Source: Pseudomonas chlororaphis subsp. piscium
Lineage (GTDB): Bacteria; Pseudomonadota; Gammaproteobacteria; Pseudomonadales; Pseudomonadaceae
Direction of reading: 5' to 3'
Length of the DNA: 64,000 bases
Assembly (NCBI RefSeq): GCF_003850345.1
Contig: NZ_CP027707.1
Span: 2,790,001 to 2,854,000, forward strand
Under the pieces are notes generated by a model. It was not told the DNA's origin and did no database searches. It saw nothing but the letters and a program-made list of their open reading frames with translations. How positions within the stretch are numbered: position 1 is the first letter of the stretch; every line of letters begins with the position of its first letter. The translations under genes and the position numbers were made by a program. Positions 45,710-54,689 of the stretch are shown here, one piece after another.

Positions 45710-46285
45710 TCAGCGCGAGGTTTTGACTTTCATTACCTCGGTGTAGATGGCGTTGATCGTCTGACCCACCTGGAGCTTCTTCATTCGGGCCTGAAGCTGT
45801 GGGTCCTCGACCTTCAGGACGGTCAGTTCGCCCTCCGGAGGTAGCAAGGTCACTTCATGCTTTTCCAAGTCAATGCGAGTGATCTTTGACGTGACCTTGA
45901 CCTTGCGAACCGCCTCGCCGCCTGGGTCAGGATTGTCCTGTGTGGCACGGATAGTCATTGATTCGTCGCTAACCCCTGGCGCAGCTTCGACATTCGTGTC
46001 GAGCACATAGGCGACTGAGCGAACAACGTGGATATCGACCTTGTCGCCGACCTTCAGGTTGCCCAGGGCCTTGGCTTTTTCCGTGAGTTGGATGGATACC
46101 GGGCTTTTGTTGGTGTCTTCTATGGTGACTTGATGATTCACCGGATCAACGGCCAGCACCCGCGTAATGATGTGACCTTCCAGGGAACGGCTACCCAACG
46201 GCACCTCGGCTGCATGGGTCGTAAAGCCGATAGCGGCCATGATTGAGGCAAGGGCAACAACGGCAAGGGAGGGCATCGGTTTCAT
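45710..46285 (-). CDS. Hypothetical periplasmic protein with two OB-like repeats
   Basis: The 191-residue protein has a signal peptide ending THA. The mature part seems to hold two similar beta-rich halves: GHIITRVLAVDPVNHQVTIE with LGNLKVGDKVDI, and SKITRIDLEKHEVTLL with KLQVGQTINAIYTE. This I-x-x-I/V-D-x-x-x-H-x-V-T-L pattern is seen in CusF-like and related small OB folds, but no metal ligands are visible. The role is unknown. It precedes marC on the same strand by 50 bases and may be cotranscribed. Confidence 0.65.
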   Translation of the reverse strand: MKPMPSLAVVALASIMAAIGFTTHAAEVPLGSRSLEGHIITRVLAVDPVNHQVTIEDTNKSPVSIQLTEKAKALGNLKVGDKVDIHVVRSVAYVLDTNVEAAPGVSDESMTIRATQDNPDPGGEAVRKVKVTSKITRIDLEKHEVTLLPPEGELTVLKVEDPQLQARMKKLQVGQTINAIYTEVMKVKTSR

Positions 46286-47021
46286 GGGCCTGTTTTTCTG
46301 GTGTTGGCTGGTAGAACAGCGCTATGGATTACCGGTCGGAGCGATTTGCACATTAGGTCAAAGCATAGTCATTGATTACCGAGATGCCCGGTCACAGTGT
46401 CGATTGGGTTGTTCACCTGTTTCGTCAGGTCTTCGATCAGCAGGTTGGAGTTGAACTTTCTGTCCTCGTCTTGAATGCGTGTGGCAGTTCTTGGGCCGAT
46501 TGCAGCTTGATGCGAAGGTCTGTAAACGACCCAAAGCAACATTATCGAATCACCGAGTGAAGGGGCTGCGCGGCCATATCTTCAACAATACTCGCCCCGT
46601 CAATGCGCAAAACCTGCGCCGTTTGCTCCGCTATCCACGCCTCGTGTCGCGCCCGGAGAAATCCGGGTTGTCATATTGCGAAGCCCATTCGCGAAAGACC
46701 ACGTGCGGCCAGCTTCTCAAGGCGAACAGCCGTTGCTGTCATCACGAACACGATCAGATCGACATCGGCTACCCCAGCAAAGATACGAGGGTATGACCCC
46801 ATGTCGTCACGCCTGTACACGAAGCGCCTGTGATGTAGATCCTGAATACAAGTCGCTCATCACATTCGCCGAGGAGTTCGGCCAGGCCTTCTCTCAAGTT
46901 ATGCGCCACCGCTCTATCGCCTGTGAAAAAACGTGCTAGACAATAATCTTGCTTGTCGTTGGGTAGCCACTAGCCTCGACAACAGCCTGTTCGCTTCACC
47001 CCGTCTGGCAGGAGAGTACTC
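46286..47021. other. 736-base gap with possible decayed gene and dispersed motif
   Basis: I support no intact gene. Near 46493-46540 the phrases TTGGGCCGATTGCAGC and ACGACCCAAAGCAA match the dispersed inverted element. On the minus strand between about 46560 and 46800 a readable but stop-interrupted frame (for example VDLIVFVMTATAVRLEKLAA) suggests an eroded coding sequence of unknown origin. The small overlapping plus-strand frames here are Arg/Ser/Cys-rich shadows. Confidence 0.4.
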
Positions 47022-48113
47022 ATGAGCGAGCGAATCAATGTGGTGATACTGAGCTTTGCCCCAGGGCTTGCAGCGTTGCGCGATGGCCTTTCGGTCGCTC
47101 AGCGGATTGGCGACACACTGTGGGTGGCCAACGACGAAGCCACAAGCCTGGAGCGTCTGAAAGTCCAGGGCGCTGCACCAGGCGGCGTCGTGATCTGCGA
47201 TGAGCACCAATCGTTCTCGCTCATGGAATACCTGGACCTGCCCATACCAGCGCCAGACGCCGAGATCGATATCGAGGGATTGGCCTATGACCATGACCGG
47301 GGTTACCTCTGGGTGGTGGGTTCCCATAGCCTCAAGCGCAAGAAGGCCGAGCCCGACAAGCCGGCGCAAAAGAACATCAAGCGCCTATCGACGGTAGAGG
47401 CAGACGGCAATCGCTTTTTGTTGGCCCGCATTCCGGTAGTACGGCAGGGCGACAGCTATGGCTTTGCCAGGGAGGTGGATGCCGATGGACGTACGGCGGC
47501 GCGGCTACGTGGCAACGCGCTTGGCAACGACTTGACCTGGGAAATTGCCAAAGACGATCAGTTACGGGACTTCCTGCCCATCCCGGGTAAAGACAACGGT
47601 TTCGATATCGAAGGGATGGCGGTCATTGGCCCGCGGCTGCTGTTGGGGTTGCGTGGGCCGGTCCTGCGCGGATGGGCCGTGCTGCTGGAGATCGAGCCTG
47701 AACTCAATGACGACTCCAGCGAAACCTTGGTGCTCAAGAAGATCGGGCCGGAAGGGCGGCGCTACCGCAAGCATTTCTTCGCGCTCAATGGCCTGGGGGT
47801 GCGAGACCTGTGCGTCAGCGGCGACGATCTGCTGATTCTGGCGGGGCCGACCATGGACCTGGACGGACCGGTAACGGTGTTCCGTTGGCGTGGCGGCTTC
47901 GCATCTGATGAGGAGCTTGTGGTTTTTGCGGAGCAATTGGAGAGGGTTCTGGAGGTGCCTTTCGGGCAAGGTGACGATCATGCCGAGGGTATGTGTTTGT
48001 TTGACGTGGGTGAGGAGGCTGGGGAAGGTCTGCTAATCGTTTATGACGCTGTCGCGCCGCGTCGTAAACACGGCGATCTGAGTGTGGAAGGGGACCTGTT
48101 TATCCTGAAGTAG
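47022..48113 (+). CDS. DUF3616-domain protein
   Basis: The 363-residue protein is predicted to be a cytoplasmic beta-propeller-like protein. It has the DUF3616 features DTLWVANDEATSLERL, IDIEGLAYDHDRGYLWVVGS HSLKR, and FDIEGMAVIGPRLLLGLRGP with paired D-I-E-G motifs, and ends in DHAEGMCLFD. Members may bind a small molecule or act as lactonase-like proteins; the function is not established. GGAGAG precedes the ATG. It is a single gene. Confidence 0.8.
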   Translation: MSERINVVILSFAPGLAALRDGLSVAQRIGDTLWVANDEATSLERLKVQGAAPGGVVICDEHQSFSLMEYLDLPIPAPDAEIDIEGLAYDHDRGYLWVVGSHSLKRKKAEPDKPAQKNIKRLSTVEADGNRFLLARIPVVRQGDSYGFAREVDADGRTAARLRGNALGNDLTWEIAKDDQLRDFLPIPGKDNGFDIEGMAVIGPRLLLGLRGPVLRGWAVLLEIEPELNDDSSETLVLKKIGPEGRRYRKHFFALNGLGVRDLCVSGDDLLILAGPTMDLDGPVTVFRWRGGFASDEELVVFAEQLERVLEVPFGQGDDHAEGMCLFDVGEEAGEGLLIVYDAVAPRRKHGDLSVEGDLFILK

Positions 48114-48329
48114 TCACGCATCTGGCCTGATCGGGCACTTCAATGGCAACCCAGGCGAGCTTATGGTTGCGGGCGCTATCACCAGCGGTTTGGTCGGCCG
48201 GCGCAAGGTGATTTCGAATAGCACTTACAAAAGTTATTGCTAGGTCATGCACTCAGTGCGCACCAGGGGAGTCTGGCCCGATATCCTTAGCTGATATCAT
48301 TCGAACACTTACCGGCCGAGCAGAAAAAC

Positions 48330-48491
48330 ATGAACCGTCGTAAAAAAATAAACCAGCTATTGAAGGCTCACGCGAAAAAGGCCAGTGCCAAGCTGGCCCC
48401 GCGCAGCAAGCCCAAGTACATCAGCAAGGCCGACCGATTGAAGCTGGCTGCTGAAACCAGCCCCGAGCCAATCCTTTCCCCTGAGAGCTGA
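48330..48491 (+). CDS. DUF2986 family small basic protein
   Basis: The 53-residue protein reads MNRRKKINQLLKAHAKKASA and then KLAPRSKPKYISKADR, the compact DUF2986 pattern common in Pseudomonas. It is strongly basic at the N terminus, which suggests nucleic acid or ribosome association, but the function is unknown. The small size makes it easy to miss. It lies between DUF3616 and the TonB receptor, in the opposite direction to the latter. Confidence 0.78.
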   Translation: MNRRKKINQLLKAHAKKASAKLAPRSKPKYISKADRLKLAAETSPEPILSPES

Positions 48492-48561
48492 TCGATATCG
48501 CTCCTTTTCTGCGGGGCGTCATGCTGCCCGACACGCGGGATCGCGTGTCCACTGCTAGCCC

Positions 48562-50688
48562 TTAACGCAGGCTCCATGACACCCCGACATACATCGCCAT
48601 GCCTTCCCCCGGCGTGGATCGCGCCGCGTCCATTCCCTTGTCGTCGTAGCCCGGGGTGACGGTGGCGGCGTAGTGCTGGTCGGTCAGGTTGCGCAAGTCC
48701 AGCCAGGTCTGCCAGTCGCCCTTGGGCGCGTTGTAGCCCAGGGTGGCGCCGAACAATGCGTAGGGATCGGCGTAGTAGCTGTTGGCGTAGTCCACCGCCA
48801 CCTTGGACACCAGTTGCGTGTTGAGCGCAGCGAAGAAACCCTGGGGCCAGTCGTAGCGCAGTTCGCCCTGGTAGTAGTGCATCGGCAGGCCCGGCAGGCG
48901 GTTGTCGCCGAAGCGCTCGTCGTCGCGGTAGTGGAAGTCGCTGAAGGTGTAGCTCTGGCGCAGGCTCAGCTGGCCGCCGTCGTTCCCTGACCATAGGTTG
49001 CTTTGCAGGCTGGCTTCTACGCCCTGGTGCACCGTGGGGCTGGCGTTGAGTTCGTAGGGCGTGGTGGCGTTGGCATCCGGCAATACCGAGAGCAGTTCGT
49101 GGCGCACCTGGGCGTAGTACCAGGCCAGGCTCCATTGGCCCAGGGCGCTGTCGCCACGGCCGCCGAGTTCCAGGGTGGTGGCGGTCTGGTTTTGCAGTTT
49201 GATCGGGTCGCGCTGGGTGCCGGTGGCGGCGCCGCTGCCGGCCGGGAAGCGAATATTGGAGCTGTAGATCAGCGACCAGGGGTGTGGCGCCTCGACCGAG
49301 CGGCTGAGGTTGCCGAACAGCTGCAGGTCGGGGGTCAGCTGGTAGCGCAGGCCCAGGCGCGGCGCGTAGTCCCAGTCGCCGAGGCTGGTCTTGCCACCGC
49401 CGTCGGGGTAGGTCACGGCGCTTTCGCGGCGGGTGTAGATCGCGGCCAGGCCGGTGGTCAGCCACAGGTCATCGGCGATCTCCAGGTCATTGCCGACATG
49501 CAGGACGCTGTCCGAACCCTGGTAGGTGAAGTTGCGCATGTGGGTGCCCGGCGCGAAACCCGCGGTGTTGCCGCTGGGGATGCGCACCAGCTCGCTGGCC
49601 CCTGAGTTGGGCAGGTGCTTGGTCACCCGCAGGCCCAGGGTGCTGTGGCTTTCCAGGCCCCAGAGGGTATCGCGGCGCTTGTAGTCGAAGGTGCCGCTGA
49701 CGTCGGTGTAGGCCACCTTGAGGCGGTTGGGGCCCTCGCGCAGGTCCATGGGGTAGTCGTGGTAGACCAGGCCGGTCTGGATGCTCGAATCGTCGTCGAT
49801 GTACCAGGTGGTCTTGTTGCCGATAAAGGTGCTGCCCGGCTGGTCGCGGCTGTCGTTGCGCGTCACGTAGGCCGGATTGGCCGCCCGTGGGTCGTGCTCG
49901 ATGGAACGCTTGGTGACCCGCCCGGCGAGGTCATTGTCGGTCTGGCGGTGGCGGATGTAGAAGCGGGTTTCCAGGTTCGGGTTGAAGCGATAACCGAAGT
50001 TGGCGATCACCCCCTGGCTCTCGCTGGCGCTGTGGTCCTGGTAGCCGTCGGAGCGGGCGTCGGTCAGCGCCAGGTAGTAGTCGAAGTCGCCCAGCACCTG
50101 CCCGGAGCTGACCTGGCGCTGCTGATAACCGTGGCTGCCGGTGGCGTAGCGCACCTGCAACTGTGGGGCGTCGTAGCCGGTGTGGCTGATGTAGTCGATG
50201 GCGCCGCCCAGGGCCAGGGCGCCGCGGTCGAAGCCGTTGGCGCCGCGCAGCACTTCCACCCGGTCCAGCCACAGCGGCTCCAGCAACTCATAGGGCGTGC
50301 CGCCCGGGCCGCTCAGCGGCAGGCCGTCGAGCATCGTGTACAGCCCCGAGGCATGGGCGCCCGGCGCGCGGTTGATCCCCGAACCACGGATCGAGATCTT
50401 CACCCCCTCGTTGCCCGCGGACTGGGCATAGACCCCCGGCTGATACGCCAGCACATCCTGGTTGCTGGCCACCCGACCCTGCAGCGGGCGGCGTAGGTCA
50501 ACTAGGTTGGTGCCGCCGGGCACCTGGGCCAGCCGGGTCTTGGCTTCCTCGATCGATGCGTCTTCGCCGCTGCGTTCCTCGGCGCCGATCAGCACTTGCC
50601 CCAGCTCCAGGCCCTGGGCTTCGGCGAGGGCCGGACAGACAAGGGCCAGACCCAGCAAGGCAGAGGGCAGGGGACGGGGCGAAGGCAT
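48562..50688 (-). CDS. TonB-dependent outer-membrane receptor
   Basis: The 708-residue protein has a signal peptide (PSALLGLALVCPALAEAQ), a plug domain (VKISIRGSGINRAPGAHASG, GLPLSGPGGTPYELLEPLW, then RVEVLRGANGFDRGALALGG) and a 22-strand barrel ending LAMYVGVSWSLR-like (observed MYVGVSWSLR). The start at 50688 fits the signal peptide, with TGGAG upstream; the frame is open for 25 more codons. No TonB box, sigma/anti-sigma pair or siderophore genes are adjacent, and I see no Fur box. The ligand, perhaps a ferric siderophore, is unknown. Confidence 0.88.
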   Translation of the reverse strand: MPSPRPLPSALLGLALVCPALAEAQGLELGQVLIGAEERSGEDASIEEAKTRLAQVPGGTNLVDLRRPLQGRVASNQDVLAYQPGVYAQSAGNEGVKISIRGSGINRAPGAHASGLYTMLDGLPLSGPGGTPYELLEPLWLDRVEVLRGANGFDRGALALGGAIDYISHTGYDAPQLQVRYATGSHGYQQRQVSSGQVLGDFDYYLALTDARSDGYQDHSASESQGVIANFGYRFNPNLETRFYIRHRQTDNDLAGRVTKRSIEHDPRAANPAYVTRNDSRDQPGSTFIGNKTTWYIDDDSSIQTGLVYHDYPMDLREGPNRLKVAYTDVSGTFDYKRRDTLWGLESHSTLGLRVTKHLPNSGASELVRIPSGNTAGFAPGTHMRNFTYQGSDSVLHVGNDLEIADDLWLTTGLAAIYTRRESAVTYPDGGGKTSLGDWDYAPRLGLRYQLTPDLQLFGNLSRSVEAPHPWSLIYSSNIRFPAGSGAATGTQRDPIKLQNQTATTLELGGRGDSALGQWSLAWYYAQVRHELLSVLPDANATTPYELNASPTVHQGVEASLQSNLWSGNDGGQLSLRQSYTFSDFHYRDDERFGDNRLPGLPMHYYQGELRYDWPQGFFAALNTQLVSKVAVDYANSYYADPYALFGATLGYNAPKGDWQTWLDLRNLTDQHYAATVTPGYDDKGMDAARSTPGEGMAMYVGVSWSLR

Positions 50689-51106
50689 CGGGGGGAACTC
50701 CAGGCATGGGGAACGGGCAGTGAGAACTGCGACGTATGAAAGAACGAAGGAAACACATGGCAATTTGGCTTCTTTTGCCAGGTCGACGGGCGTCGGGTTT
50801 TATCAGCACCGAGGGTGGCCGTTGGCGAGGTTGCGCCAACGCGGCACTCGGGAAGACGAGCCTTGCTGGCCTGCAACGAAGGCTTCGATTCCAGGGCAGG
50901 CGCAGCATCGGACGATTCACCTGCGGTTGCCTGTGCGGCAATACCCCTGCGCTATCAAGGCTGTTCGCAATGGATATATCCACGCATCGGCGTTCGGCTA
51001 TCGTCACCCTATATGACTCGATCGCGCAGCCGCTGTGCTTTTGCGTTGACGCTATGTTGGCCGCTGCTGCGATTCACACAGAGCTCTCAAACGCGAGGAC
51101 ATCACG
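50689..51106. other. 418-base divergent intergenic region
   Basis: This region separates the TonB receptor from the secreted cupin gene. Overlapping frames on both strands have no support. No Fur-type palindrome or clear promoter was found by eye. Confidence 0.4.
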
Positions 51107-51589
51107 ATGAGCGCCCATAAAGCTGTCGCTGTTTCACTGGCCTTGCTCAGCGCGGCCTTCCTGGCCTCTGCCGCTCTGGCCGAGGGCACAGGGTTGATTG
51201 CCGCCACCCCGGCCGAACTGAAATGGACACCCGCGCCCGCGGTAGGGCCCGGCGTGATGATGTCGGTGATCGAAGGCGACCTGAAAAAACCAGAGCCTTT
51301 CACGCTGCGCCTGATGCTGCCGGCCAACACGAAAGTCGGGGTGCATACCCACCCTGTGACCGAGCGTGTCACCGTGATCTCGGGCACCTTCTACTTCGCC
51401 ACCGGCGACAGCTTCGATGCGGCCAAGGCCAAGGCCTATCACCCGGGCGACACCCTGATCATTCCCGTCGGCATGCCGATGTACGCCGCCACCCGCAAAC
51501 AGGAAGCCGTGCTCCAGCTGCACGGCACGGGGCCCTGGGGGATCACCTATCTGAACCCGGCGGACGACCCCAGGAACAGCAAAAAATAG
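51107..51589 (+). CDS. Secreted cupin-domain protein
   Basis: The 160-residue protein has a signal peptide (SLALLSAAFLASAALA) and one cupin barrel with GVHTHPVTERVTVISGTFYF (metal ligands His, His, Glu) and YHPGDTLIIPVGMPMYA. A periplasmic location with an intact metal site suggests a small-molecule-binding or redox role; the substrate is unknown. AGGA lies upstream of the ATG. A perfect hairpin follows 40 bases after the stop. Confidence 0.82.
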   Translation: MSAHKAVAVSLALLSAAFLASAALAEGTGLIAATPAELKWTPAPAVGPGVMMSVIEGDLKKPEPFTLRLMLPANTKVGVHTHPVTERVTVISGTFYFATGDSFDAAKAKAYHPGDTLIIPVGMPMYAATRKQEAVLQLHGTGPWGITYLNPADDPRNSKK

Positions 51590-51629
51590 GCAATGGCTGG
51601 AATAAACATCAGGCTGGGTTTGCTCTGAA

Positions 51630-51655
51630 ATGTGTCAGGTCAGGACCTGACACAT
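51630..51655. terminator. Perfect 11-bp hairpin after the cupin gene
   Basis: ATGTGTCAGGT (51630-51640) and ACCTGACACAT (51645-51655) are perfect complements with the loop CAGG. It lies between convergent genes and may terminate either, or be a repeat element. No T run follows. Confidence 0.5.
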
Positions 51656-51669
51656 ATCCCTCTTGATTG

Positions 51670-52008
51670 TTAACAGGCTACGGATTTTGCACCCTGGATA
51701 TACTCTTCAACGAAGTTGTTGGCCGAGTGAACCCTTACGCCTTTGAGCTTCTTGAGTGGTGGGTTTTCCCAGTGCTCAGATGCGGTGATGGGATAGACGG
51801 GGAGTATGGAAACGCCCTGAGGCGGGTCAGCAACGAAGTCGAAGTCTTGAATCCCGTCTTTCGGGAAGTCGATGTAAAACCGCGGTTGCAATCTTGGGTT
51901 GGTCCAGCCCGGAGAGCCCACCAGGCCATGGGCCAATATATGCAGCTGTGGTGGGTTGGACTTGAGCAGTGACAGGTGAATGTCCAAAACTTTCAATATG
52001 CTAGCCAT
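51670..52008 (-). CDS. Hypothetical protein, 112 aa
   Basis: I do not recognise this family. A strong ribosome binding site (AAAGGAGAT) supports the start. The sequence is Pro/aromatic-rich (SPGWTNPRLQPRFYIDFPKD, HWENPPLKKLKGVRVH), without a signal peptide or membrane segment. It looks like a small soluble beta protein, possibly of the immunity or bacteriocin-associated type, but nothing adjacent confirms this. Confidence 0.55.
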   Translation of the reverse strand: MASILKVLDIHLSLLKSNPPQLHILAHGLVGSPGWTNPRLQPRFYIDFPKDGIQDFDFVADPPQGVSILPVYPITASEHWENPPLKKLKGVRVHSANNFVEEYIQGAKSVAC

Positions 52009-52493
52009 CTTCGATCTCCTTTCGATGAGTGCGCCTCTTTATCACCTCGGCGCTCGGGTGTAGAACCCTCTAGCTGAAAGCCTGATGTGTTTCAGAATGT
52101 CCCTTGGCAGGCAAGAAGTGTCACTTGCACTTCCTGGATGGTTCTCTCCTTGAGTACCGGGAGGAACGAGTAGGCGAACACGCTACTGTTCGAGAAGGAG
52201 TACGGCTTGGACAGTGAACTCAGGCCAGTTAAAACCGGTTCGGCTGCTGTTGGATAGACCCTAGTAAAGGAGCCCGCGGGCTGCCAGGCCCGATCATCGG
52301 ATACCGGAGATGGCAGGGCGCCTGCTCTCGCAAGCGTTTCGCCAGGAGGCAACCGTGGGGCTTGCTAAACCAGGGGAGGCTCGATGCGCTGATATTTTAT
52401 TGAAAAGAAAACCGACTCTGCTTATCTCTCATCCAGGGCACGATATTTCGCGCTCGCCATCAATCGCCGTCAAAGTTCCTCGAAGGTACCTCC
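52009..52493. other. 485-base intergenic region before the SulP gene
   Basis: No supported gene, repeat or clear promoter was seen. An 86-residue minus-strand frame (52092-52352) has no recognisable features. A long plus-strand frame starting at 52310 is an out-of-frame shadow of the SulP gene. Confidence 0.4.
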
Positions 52494-54233
52494 ATGCTGC
52501 TCGCCCGCTGGCTGCCAGGCTTGGCCAATCTCTTGCAATACCGCCGCGAATGGTTCAGGTACGACCTGCAGGCCGGGTTGTCGGTGGCGGCCGTGCAGAT
52601 CCCGATTGCCATCGCCTACGCGCAGATCGTCGGGCTGCCGCCCCAGTACGGCTTGTATGCCTGCGTCTTGCCGATGATGGTCTATGCCCTGGTGGGCAGT
52701 TCGCGGCAGCTGATGGTCGGGCCGGATGCAGCCACCTGCGCCATGGTCGCCGGCGCGATCGCTCCCCTGGCGCTGGGCGATCCTGCGCGCCTGGCGCAGT
52801 TGGCCGTGATCGTCACGGTGCTGGTCGGCCTGATGCTGATCGGCGCCGGTATTGCCCGGGCGGGGTTCATTGCCAGCTTTTTCTCGCGGCCCATCCTGAT
52901 CGGCTATCTGAACGGCATCGGCTTGAGCCTGCTGGCCGGGCAACTGGGCAAGGTGCTGGGCTACAAAATCGAAGGCGAGGGTTTCATTCTCAGCCTGTTG
53001 AACATGCTGCAGCGGCTGGGCGAAACCCATTTGCCGACCCTGGCCATCGGGGTAGGCGCCCTGGCGCTGCTGATCTGGTTGCCGCGGCGCTTCGCCAGGC
53101 TGCCCGCGGCGCTGGTGACGGTGGCCATCGCCACCCTGTGCGTCGGGGTGCTGGGCCTGGATAGCCGCGGGGTTTCCGTACTGGGCCCGATCCCTTCGGG
53201 CATGCCGCAGTTGAGCTGGCCGCAGACCAACCTGGCCGAACTGAAAAGCCTGCTGCGCGACGCGCTGGGTATCGCCACGGTGAGTTTTTGCAGTGCGATG
53301 CTGACCGCCCGCAGCTTCGCCGCCCGCAACGGCTACACGATCAACGCCAACCATGAGTTCCTGGCGCTGGGCGTGTCCAATATCGCCGCCGGGGTCTCCA
53401 GCGGTTTCGCCATCAGCGGCGCCGATTCGCGCACGGCGGTCAACAGCATGGTGGGGGGCAAGAGCCAGTTGGTGGGGATTATCGCGGCCCTGGTGATTGC
53501 CCTGATCCTGCTGTTCTTCACCGCGCCCATGGCCTGGATCCCCCAGGCGGCGCTGGGGGCGGTGCTGTTGATGGCGGGCTGGGGTCTGATCGACATCCAG
53601 GCGATGCGGGTCATCCGCAAGCTCAGCCGTTTCGAGTTCTGGCTGTGCGTGCTGACCACCCTGGGGGTGATTGGCGTGGGCGTGCTGCCGGGCATCATCG
53701 TCGCGGTGCTGCTGGCGATCCTGCGGCTGCTCAAAAGCATCTATCAGCCCACCGATGCGGTGCTGGGCTGGGTGCGCGGGATCGAAGGCCAGGTCGATAT
53801 CAGCCAATACCCGCAGGCGCGCACGCTGGCGGGGCTGGTGGTGTATCGCTTCGATGACGCGATCCTGTTTTTCAACGCCGACTACTTCAAGGCGCGCCTG
53901 CTGGAAGCGGTCGAGCGCGAGCCCGAGCCCCGTGCCGTGCTGTTCGTCGCCGAAGCGGTGACCTCGATCGACGTCAGCGGCATCGTGGCCTTGAGGGAGG
54001 TGCGCGACACCCTGCTGGCCCGGGGCATAGTCCTGGCTATTGCCCGGCCGCACGGGACATTCCTGCGGATGCTGGTGCGTTCGGGCCTGGCGCGCGAGCT
54101 GGAGCAGAGATTGTTGTTCGCCTCGGTGCGCGCCGGCATTCGTGCTTATCGGGTCTGGCGCAATCAGTTGCAGCGTGAGGCGCAGAAAGAACCAGGCCGG
54201 GCCGGCGCCGCGCAACAGCCGTCCCATGACTGA
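52494..54233 (+). CDS. SulP-family inorganic anion transporter with STAS domain
   Basis: The 579-residue protein has an N-terminal membrane domain with 10 or more hydrophobic segments and the SulP signatures DLQAGLSVAAVQIPIAIAYA and QYGLYACVLPMMVYALVGSS. A cytoplasmic STAS domain (about 440-555) includes FVAEAVTSIDVSGIVAL. Members carry sulfate, bicarbonate or C4-dicarboxylates. No cysteine-synthesis or carbonic anhydrase neighbour narrows the substrate. CGAAGGT lies upstream of the ATG. Confidence 0.9.
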   Translation: MLLARWLPGLANLLQYRREWFRYDLQAGLSVAAVQIPIAIAYAQIVGLPPQYGLYACVLPMMVYALVGSSRQLMVGPDAATCAMVAGAIAPLALGDPARLAQLAVIVTVLVGLMLIGAGIARAGFIASFFSRPILIGYLNGIGLSLLAGQLGKVLGYKIEGEGFILSLLNMLQRLGETHLPTLAIGVGALALLIWLPRRFARLPAALVTVAIATLCVGVLGLDSRGVSVLGPIPSGMPQLSWPQTNLAELKSLLRDALGIATVSFCSAMLTARSFAARNGYTINANHEFLALGVSNIAAGVSSGFAISGADSRTAVNSMVGGKSQLVGIIAALVIALILLFFTAPMAWIPQAALGAVLLMAGWGLIDIQAMRVIRKLSRFEFWLCVLTTLGVIGVGVLPGIIVAVLLAILRLLKSIYQPTDAVLGWVRGIEGQVDISQYPQARTLAGLVVYRFDDAILFFNADYFKARLLEAVEREPEPRAVLFVAEAVTSIDVSGIVALREVRDTLLARGIVLAIARPHGTFLRMLVRSGLARELEQRLLFASVRAGIRAYRVWRNQLQREAQKEPGRAGAAQQPSHD

Positions 54234-54284
54234 CCGCGGCCTTGGCTGGCCACCACCCACGCTTGACCCAAGAGGAGGTGCGGC

Positions 54285-54677
54285 ATGGAACGATTCACTG
54301 GCGGTTGCCTGTGCGGCAAGGTGCGGATCGTCGCGGCGGGGCGCCCGTATCGGGTTGGCCTGTGTCACTGTCTCGACTGCCGCAAGCACCATGGCGCGCT
54401 GTTCCATGCCTCGGCGATATTCCCCGAAAGCGCGGTGACCATCGAGGGCGAAACCCGCGACTACGCCGGGCGGTTTTTCTGCCCCTGCTGCGGCTCGTCG
54501 GTGTTTGCCCGCAGCGCCGACGAAATCGAAGTGAACCTGGGCGCCCTGGACGCTCCCGATCAACTCAAGCCCACCTACGAAAGCTGGACTATTCGGCGCG
54601 AGTCCTGGTTGCCGGCGTTTCCGCTGGGCAGGCACTACGAGCGCGATCGTGATGCCAGCAGTCGTTTCGAGGAATAG
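54285..54677 (+). CDS. GFA-family zinc protein
   Basis: The 130-residue protein has the GFA zinc pattern CLCGKVRIVAAG, CHCLDCRKHHGALFHA and CPCCGSSVFARS. It is a second paralogue of the gene at 14898-15299. GAGGAGGTG precedes the ATG. It lies 51 bases after the SulP gene and converges on the desaturase gene. Biochemical function of the family is mostly unproven. Confidence 0.85.
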   Translation: MERFTGGCLCGKVRIVAAGRPYRVGLCHCLDCRKHHGALFHASAIFPESAVTIEGETRDYAGRFFCPCCGSSVFARSADEIEVNLGALDAPDQLKPTYESWTIRRESWLPAFPLGRHYERDRDASSRFEE

Positions 54678-54689
54678 CGGGCGCCCCGT

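Noticed and set aside
52470..54635. 721-residue open frame on the minus strand
   Set aside because: Antisense to the SulP gene, with Gln/Arg/His-rich low-complexity sequence and no domain.
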